Source: Desulfobacterales bacterium
Lineage (GTDB): Bacteria > Desulfobacterota > Desulfobacteria > Desulfobacterales > UBA11574
Assembly (NCBI GenBank): GCA_012974475.1
Contig: JAAXQD010000247.1
Location: 1 to 17,598, forward strand
Direction of reading: 5' to 3'
DNA: 17,598 nucleotides
Below, piece by piece: positions 13,999 through 17,598 of this stretch (the stretch's first letter is position 1; the number at the start of each line of letters is the position of its first letter). Under the pieces are notes generated by a model, which saw only the letters and a list, made by a program, of their open reading frames with translations, was not told the DNA's origin and did not search any database. Made by a program: the position numbers and the translations under genes.

Positions 13999-15120
13999 TT
14001 AGATGCCCAGCACATTACACATGACCGTTATGATTGCCGTTGCCACGATGATGCTCACGATTCCTGTCACCACTGCCGAAGTGGCTGCATTTCCAACATC
14101 AGAGGCACTGCGTCCACATTGTATTCCTCTGAGACATCCAGCCAACGCCACCAAAACACCAAAGACGGCGCTATGAAAAAGTCCGATCCATAAATCATTC
14201 AGGCTGATGGCCTCTTTGGTCTGGATATAATACTGGGACATATTCAAATCCAACATCCCTATGCCGACAATCCCCCCGCCCAGAATGCCCATTAAGTCGG
14301 CATAAATGCAGAGAAGCGGCATCATGAAAACAAGCGCAAGCATCCTCGGTAAAACCAGAAATTCCATGGGTGAAATGCCGAGGGTCTTAAGGGCATCGAT
14401 TTCTTCATTCACCTCCATTGTACCGATCTGAGCGGCAAAGGCAGCGCCTGTCCGGCCTGCCATGATGATGCCGGTCATAACAGCCCCCATAACCCGGACC
14501 ATGGCGATGCCCACAAGATCGGCGATGTAGATCTGCGCACCGAACATTTTTAACTGTATGGCGCCGACAAAAGCAAGAATTAAACCGACCAAAAGACTTA
14601 TGAGGGATACAATCGGAAGCGCCTTGGCCCCGCATCCCTGAATCGTCATGAACAGGTCGGATCGACGGTAGCGAGCCTTGCCTGACAGAAATTTGATGAA
14701 AGCCAAAAACGCTTCACCGATAAAGGCAATCATTTCTTTTGCTGATTTTAGAAAATGAATCGTTTCAGCCCCAACAAGAGAGAAAAAAGTTTTATTCTCC
14801 TCCACGCTTCTTGCATCTTTCTCTATGGGGACGGCTGTGGCAAGTTCGATAAGACGGTTGGCACCCCGAGGAAGTCCGTCACTATCCATATAAATCTTTT
14901 TCTCGGAACAGAGGTTTTTAATCTTAAGGAGTAGAATGGGAAGACTGCTGTCCCATTGGGTGAGTTCCTTCGTGTCGAAGGTAACGCGCTGAATGTCTGT
15001 TTCCGACTCCAGTTTGGTTTTGACTTCATTTGGAGAAGAGAGATCTTCTCCAATCTGCCAATTCCCGGAAAGTCGAATCATCAGCACGCCATCTGTCGGT
15101 CCATTGAACCTCAGTTTCAT
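13999..15120 (-). CDS. mlaE: STAS-MlaE fusion: lipid ABC transporter permease
   Basis: A 373-residue inner-membrane permease with an N-terminal cytosolic STAS domain (about 1-95; LMIRLSGNWQIGEDL), which corresponds to MlaB in E. coli. A linker leads to the MlaE domain (about 120-373). This has the coupling region GCGAKALPIVSLISLLVGLILAF (given as the helix at about 163-185), MTGIIMAGRTGAAFAAQIGTM, MEVNEEIDALKTLGISP and several hydrophobic helices to the C terminus. It moves phospholipids together with MlaF and MlaD. ATG 15120 has AAGAGG 8 bases upstream; an in-frame ATG at 15141 has none. It is the first gene of the operon, which thus encodes every core component (MlaB as a fusion, E, F, D) but no MlaC. 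Confidence 0.9.
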   Translation of the reverse strand: MKLRFNGPTDGVLMIRLSGNWQIGEDLSSPNEVKTKLESETDIQRVTFDTKELTQWDSSLPILLLKIKNLCSEKKIYMDSDGLPRGANRLIELATAVPIEKDARSVEENKTFFSLVGAETIHFLKSAKEMIAFIGEAFLAFIKFLSGKARYRRSDLFMTIQGCGAKALPIVSLISLLVGLILAFVGAIQLKMFGAQIYIADLVGIAMVRVMGAVMTGIIMAGRTGAAFAAQIGTMEVNEEIDALKTLGISPMEFLVLPRMLALVFMMPLLCIYADLMGILGGGIVGIGMLDLNMSQYYIQTKEAISLNDLWIGLFHSAVFGVLVALAGCLRGIQCGRSASDVGNAATSAVVTGIVSIIVATAIITVMCNVLGI

Positions 15121-15513
15121 GGCGTCGGCCTCTTTATTCATAAATCTGTCTGTTTCTATCCAAAATTTATTTTTATCAGATTGCTGAAGAAAATCAACGG
15201 TATTATGTCCTTAGATAACAATAAAAAATCATCAACCGTTAAATGAAAAGGCTCGATGCGGCTATTGGCACCGTCTTTCCAATCGATTTCGCAGGTGGTG
15301 GGCATCGTTCTGCCCCAAGGCATTTGGGGAATTCGTGACCACAGAAAGGCAGCGGTGGGTAAAAAGAATACTTGCACCGCATGCAGAGCGTGTTCGGTAC
15401 AGCGTGAAAGCAACGCAAAACCGGCACGGGCAGGCGGATTTTTCTGATGTGTAAGTTTAAGTCCCCCACCGGCGGTAACACGGGGTCAAGCAGATACGCT
15501 TCGAATGGATGGA
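15121..15513. other. Gene-poor stretch before the lipid-transport operon
   Basis: The AT-rich part next to the STAS-MlaE start (15121-15240) probably holds that operon's promoter; I see no single clear match. The remainder (about 15240-15490) is more GC-rich. It has a cysteine-containing minus-strand frame running upstream from 15239, with CMRCKYSF and GHEFPKCLGAERC, that could be read as a degraded zinc-ribbon-like fragment. There is no RBS or recognisable family, and a frame of similar length lies opposite, so no gene is called. Confidence 0.35.
15129..15134 (-). promoter_or_regulatory. Ribosome binding site fixing the STAS-MlaE start
   Basis: AAGAGG on the minus strand, 8 bases before ATG 15120. 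It lies inside the longer frame that would begin at ATG 15141, which has no such site. Confidence 0.6.
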
Positions 15514-15912
15514 TTAGATGTCGGGTATGATTTCATCAAATTCGATGGCGATCCCTTTTGAATCGGTCCTGATCACTTTGCCTTTGGCTTTAATCGGCGC
15601 TTTAGAAGCAGGTAGGAAAAACGTCGTTGTAAGTTCCTGGTTGACGAACAGGGGCGATTGAGTTTCGATAAATACGCTGTCGGGACCTATATTTTGAATG
15701 TAATCTCTAAAATAGGAGTTATAACCTGAACAGACGGCATAAATGGAAATTCGTTTCCGGGGGTACTTCCGCTTTTCCTTTTGTTTGCACGCCTGCCATT
15801 CTTCCAATTTCTCCAAAAAATCTCTCTTTTCGGCTTCGGACATATCGGAAAGCAATTCAGATAAACGCGCTTCAACTTCGTCTGTACCAAGAGGTTTGTC
15901 GTCATTTGTCAT
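15514..15912 (-). CDS. PilZ-domain protein
   Basis: A 132-residue cytosolic protein. A charged helical N-terminal part (about 9-46) precedes a PilZ-type beta barrel (about 48-128). The arginine motif RKYPRKR (48-54) supplies the RxxxR used for c-di-GMP binding. The second motif, normally [D/N]xSxxG, reads NIGPDSVFIE (74-83), so serine and glycine are displaced and c-di-GMP binding is doubtful. The barrel ends GKVIRTDSKGIAIEFDEI. Likely a signalling adaptor; its target is unknown. A perfect AAGGAGG (15919-15925) lies 6 bases before ATG 15912, which excludes a longer start. The gene lies alone between the lipid-transport operon and the tRNA, all on the minus strand. Confidence 0.78.
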   Translation of the reverse strand: MTNDDKPLGTDEVEARLSELLSDMSEAEKRDFLEKLEEWQACKQKEKRKYPRKRISIYAVCSGYNSYFRDYIQNIGPDSVFIETQSPLFVNQELTTTFFLPASKAPIKAKGKVIRTDSKGIAIEFDEIIPDI

Positions 15913-15918
15913 AAACGA

Positions 15919-15925
15919 CCTCCTT
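15919..15925 (-). promoter_or_regulatory. Ribosome binding site fixing the PilZ gene start
   Basis: A consensus AAGGAGG on the minus strand, followed by TCGTTT and ATG 15912. Confidence 0.75.
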
Positions 15926-16143
15926 TGCTGAAAACACAAACGAGGCGAATTTAAAAACGGTGTTAACCGGGTCTATTCAAGAAATCTTCAATATTGCTCA
16001 CAAAAGGGTTTTTAAGATTCAATCAATTTTTCCACTGCTTGGCGATTCTATACAACGTCTGTCCGCGATGCTGCTGCTTGCAAGGCCGTCGGTGGGCTTC
16101 GCGGCTTTGGAAAGGGAAATTAATCGGCTGAATGGAATGGGTC

Positions 16144-16219
16144 TGGTACGCCCGGCTGGGTTCGAACCAGCGGCTTTCAGCTCCGGAGGCTGACGCTCTA
16201 TCCACTGAGCTACGGGCGC
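16144..16219 (-). tRNA. tRNA-Arg (anticodon CCG)
   Basis: A complete 76-nt cloverleaf including an encoded CCA. The acceptor stem GCGCCCG pairs with CGGGCGT (first pair G-U), with discriminator A. The D stem is GCTC/GAGC. The anticodon stem TCAGC/GCTGA encloses the loop CTCCGGA, so the anticodon CCG reads CGG arginine codons. The variable loop is 5 nt, and the T arm is GCTGG-TTCGAAC-CCAGC. It has its own strong promoter upstream. A tRNA-Arg 3' end is a common integration site, but no integrase or duplicated end is visible here. Confidence 0.97.
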
Positions 16220-16248
16220 ATTTATAATTTTTACCGTTAGCACATAAA

Positions 16249-16277
16249 TAAATATTTCATCGACGCGGATATGTCAA
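16249..16277 (-). promoter_or_regulatory. Strong sigma70 promoter of tRNA-Arg
   Basis: On the minus strand TTGACA (16277-16272), a 17-bp spacer and TATTTA (16254-16249). It ends 29 bp before the tRNA 5' end. It is a perfect -35 with optimal spacing. Confidence 0.7.
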
Positions 16278-16313
16278 GCTGGATAACCTTGGTTCCTTGG
16301 CGCTAATTTTCCC

Positions 16314-17598
16314 TTATTGAACCGGCTCTTTTTCAAACATTTCTTTTGCTTCGCCAACCACGTAAAGCGAGCCTGCGATGCAGATAACGTCTTCGGGTGA
16401 TGCGTTTTCCATGGCATGTGCTATGGCTTGATGGACGTCGGGTATGATGTGAATGTCTGATATGAATTCCTTTGCTGTTGGATGAAGATTTTCCGGGGCT
16501 ATGGCCCGATCGATTTTCGGACGGGTTAATATGACTTTTTTGCAAAGGGGAAGCAGATTTTTCAGAATGGCCTTATATGGCTTATCATCCAGCATGCCGA
16601 TGACCAGTGTAATATTACGATGGGAGAGATTCTCATCAAGGTATCTTGCAAGATTTCTGGCAGCGATGAAATTATGGGCGCCGTCAAGAAGGATCAGGGG
16701 CGTTGAGGATACGATCTCCAACCTCCCAGGCCATCTGTTTTGTTCCAGACCGTCCTTGATGGTTTTGAGCGTAAGGTTAAGCTTATTTTTGTTCAACACC
16801 TCACATGCGGCAAGGACGAGTGCTGCATTATTGATCTGGTGTCTGCCGATGAGCCCGGTATGGATGTTCCGCCATACGTTGTCGATTCCAAAATAGTTAA
16901 ATGTTCCGTCGGGCTTCCTTCGAATCCGGAAAGCCTTCCCAAATCGGTAAATCGGGGCTGATTGTGATTCCGCGATGGCTTTTAGTACTGAAAAGGCGTT
17001 TTTTTGCTTGACTCCGGTGACAACCGGCACCCTTTTCTTGATGATGCCGCCTTTTTCCCCGGTTATCTCGGCGATGGTGTTCCCCAGATACATTTTGTGT
17101 TCAAGGGATATGTTGGTGATTATGGAAAGTGCCGGTCGAACAATGTTGGTGGCATCGAGACGTCCTCCCATGCCGGTTTCAATGACGGCCCAATCGACGT
17201 TGTTTTTGCCGAATTCATAGAATGCCATGGCAGTTGAAAACTCAAAAAAAGTCGGTTCGCGGGTGCCGTGGTGGACTTTATTGACGGCCTCATAAGCGGC
17301 AACAACGTTTTCATCAGAAACGGGACGGTTGTTTATACAGATTCTTTCATTGAAACTGACAAGATGCGGGGATGTATATAAACCGACATTATATCCGGCC
17401 ATATGAAGAATTGTGGCCATGGCGGATGCGATGGATCCTTTCCCGTTGGTTCCGGCAACATGAATGGCGTAAAAGTTGTCCTGGGGATTTCCCAAGCCTT
17501 GAAGAATATTTTTTATGGTGTCAAGGCCCAGTATTATGCCGTATCTTCGGAGATTATATAGGGTCTTCAGACAATCGTTGTAAGGGTCTTTGGGTGTC
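16314..17598 (-). CDS. folC: FolC bifunctional folylpolyglutamate synthase/dihydrofolate synthase (N terminus cut by window edge)
   Basis: A Mur-ligase-family enzyme adding glutamate to dihydropteroate and to folates. In the window 427 codons are open to the edge, starting TPKDPYNDCLKTLYNLRRYG and continuing into ILQGLGNPQDNF, so the gene runs off the right end and lacks only a few residues. The TTG at 17495 is internal. The P-loop is HVAGTNGKGS, followed by YTSPHLVSFNERI, FFEFSTAMAF, ETGMGGRLDATN (substrate/Mg region), the switch motif SLEHKMYLG, and LLDGAHN in the C-terminal domain. Total length fits the usual 420-430 residues. Its end is 37 bp before the -35 of the tRNA promoter, with no clear terminator between. 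Folate supply is relevant to the Wood-Ljungdahl methyl branch, but a simple housekeeping role is enough to explain it. Confidence 0.95.
   Translation of the reverse strand, partial: TPKDPYNDCLKTLYNLRRYGIILGLDTIKNILQGLGNPQDNFYAIHVAGTNGKGSIASAMATILHMAGYNVGLYTSPHLVSFNERICINNRPVSDENVVAAYEAVNKVHHGTREPTFFEFSTAMAFYEFGKNNVDWAVIETGMGGRLDATNIVRPALSIITNISLEHKMYLGNTIAEITGEKGGIIKKRVPVVTGVKQKNAFSVLKAIAESQSAPIYRFGKAFRIRRKPDGTFNYFGIDNVWRNIHTGLIGRHQINNAALVLAACEVLNKNKLNLTLKTIKDGLEQNRWPGRLEIVSSTPLILLDGAHNFIAARNLARYLDENLSHRNITLVIGMLDDKPYKAILKNLLPLCKKVILTRPKIDRAIAPENLHPTAKEFISDIHIIPDVHQAIAHAMENASPEDVICIAGSLYVVGEAKEMFEKEPVQ

Noticed and set aside
16019..16147. tRNA-Arg 3' end as an attachment site for an integrated element
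   Set aside because: No integrase gene, direct repeat of the tRNA 3' end or foreign gene block is visible downstream.
16019..16243. Open frame with PVAQWIERQPPELKAAGSNPAGR across the tRNA
   Set aside because: This is the well-known spurious translation of a tRNA gene and its flank; the region folds as tRNA-Arg(CCG).
17493..17495. TTG as the folC start
   Set aside because: The frame stays open upstream to the window edge with typical FolC N-terminal sequence, so this TTG codes for an internal leucine (ILQGLGNP).

Overview
The window reads as chromosomal DNA of a Desulfobacterota (deltaproteobacterial) sulfate-reducer-like organism, probably of the Desulfobacterales. This is inferred from the gene content: a CooC-type CO dehydrogenase maturation ATPase, a protein built from corrinoid iron-sulfur protein domains, an acyl-CoA dehydrogenase beside an ETF:quinone oxidoreductase, and a STAS-MlaE lipid transporter. 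No rRNA gene or other decisive marker is present. There is no phage, transposase, CRISPR array or obvious island.

Layout. (1) Positions 5361 to 210, minus strand: a run of genes cooC-like ATPase, acuC-like deacetylase, acuB-like CBS-ACT protein, prmA, a metallo-beta-lactamase-fold hydrolase, a small unknown ORF, and a small protein that joins the N-terminal Fe-S motif and the C-terminal domain of the CODH/ACS corrinoid protein large subunit without its TIM barrel. Wood-Ljungdahl-type proteins stand at both ends of this run, with acetyl-CoA/acetylation-type genes inside. It is the most interesting part of the window. (2) Positions 5605 to 8827, plus strand: acyl-CoA dehydrogenase, phasin-like coiled-coil protein and UbiB/ABC1 kinase. 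This set converges on, and overlaps by 6 bp, a minus-strand ETF:quinone oxidoreductase (8822-10495). Together they suggest fatty-acyl oxidation feeding electrons through ETF to the quinone pool. (3) Positions 10496 to 11017: a gene-poor stretch with a perfect 14-bp palindrome and a perfect 14-bp-stem hairpin flanked by short direct repeats. (4) An HU gene (11018-11290). (5) Positions 15120 to 11482, minus strand: a complete lipid-transport operon of STAS-MlaE permease, MlaF ATPase, MlaD/MCE substrate-binding protein and PqiC-type lipoprotein, with stop-start overlaps that use TTG and GTG starts. (6) A PilZ-domain protein, tRNA-Arg(CCG) with a strong sigma70-type promoter, and folC, which runs off the right edge.

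Divergent promoters can be proposed between cooC and the acyl-CoA dehydrogenase gene. Several gene starts were moved inward from the longest reading frame because Shine-Dalgarno position and family alignment favour a later ATG (acuB-like, cooC-like, metallohydrolase, STAS-MlaE, PilZ).
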